A model generated the notes under the pieces. It was not told the origin of the DNA, did no database searches, and saw only the letters and a list, made by a program, of their open reading frames with translations. From DATDQA01 sp035292505 (GTDB taxonomy: Bacteria > Bacteroidota > Bacteroidia > Chitinophagales > Saprospiraceae), in the NCBI GenBank assembly GCA_035292505.1, contig DATDQA010000052.1, positions 1 to 6,566 of the forward strand: a stretch of 6,566 bases of DNA, in the 5' to 3' direction. Position 1 is the stretch's first letter. Every line of letters begins with the position of its first letter. The translations under genes and the position numbers were made by a program. Positions 6,465 to 6,566 of the stretch are shown here, piece by piece.

Positions 6465-6566
6465 TTAATACTGCATCCCTGGCCCTTTCTGTGTAACCAT
6501 ATCGTAAATCCGGATATCCTCAATCCATCCTTCAAAGATCCTGATCGCATCCTTGTGGATCTGATC
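6465..6566 (-). CDS. Partial: C-terminal 33 residues of a protein, possibly LamG-like
   Basis: Read on the minus strand from the window edge, 33 sense codons precede a TAA at 6465-6467. They have sensible codon use and a balanced composition, ending in KGPGMQY. The segment IFEGWIEDIRIYD resembles the last strand of LamG/concanavalin A-like lectin domains, which typically read like GWIDDVRIYNRAL. That would suggest an exported carbohydrate- or surface-binding protein whose body lies to the right of the window. The first visible codon is in the interior of the gene. A second minus-strand frame is also open here but gives an unnatural Arg/Ser/Gly-rich peptide. The presence of a coding tail is fairly likely; the domain call rests on about a dozen residues and is tentative. 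Confidence 0.5.
   Translation of the reverse strand, partial: DQIHKDAIRIFEGWIEDIRIYDMVTQKGPGMQY

Noticed and set aside
1..6566. CRISPR array, insertion sequence, toxin-antitoxin or phage-defence genes
   Set aside because: I see no regularly spaced direct repeats, transposase motifs, terminal inverted repeats or defence domains. All sizeable genes are assigned to other families.

Overview
The window looks like chromosomal DNA from a member of the Bacteroidota, possibly Saprospiraceae-like. This rests on four things: a long CcmF-type heme lyase of the kind found in that phylum, a DUF2520 protein beside it, small secreted or lipoprotein orphans with Bacteroidota-style signal sequences, and A-rich leaders without a clear Shine-Dalgarno before three start codons (about 5139 on the minus strand, 5354 and 5948 on the plus strand). 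The taxonomic call is inference from protein flavour and was not tested by search.

Layout: positions 3-2813 (+) carry almost all of a CcmF-family cytochrome c heme lyase, with its start at the window edge. It is followed with a one-base stop/start overlap (TGATG) by a DUF2520 Rossmann-fold dehydrogenase-like protein (2813-3589, +). Convergent to these is a lipoprotein with a von Willebrand factor A domain of the YfbK type (3655-5139, -). A 214-bp divergent region (5140-5353) holds a good candidate promoter for the rightward gene and an 18-bp perfect dyad. Rightward lie two small exported proteins: a DUF4177-like secreted protein (5354-5800) and a lipoprotein with a DSRC/CVWAG signature (5948-6373). 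The right edge holds the last 33 codons of a minus-strand gene whose tail resembles the final strand of a LamG/concanavalin A-like lectin domain.

How the genes fit together: ccmF and the DUF2520 gene are probably cotranscribed and translationally coupled, although no functional link between heme ligation to apocytochromes and the DUF2520 protein is established. The other genes look like separate transcription units whose products act in the periplasm or at the outer membrane. I see no mobile element, CRISPR array, RNA gene or defence system. The most interesting signal is inside the heme lyase: its final periplasmic region is greatly enlarged and contains two tandem, recognisably homologous modules of about 83 residues, added after the module that normally occupies this place in CcmF.
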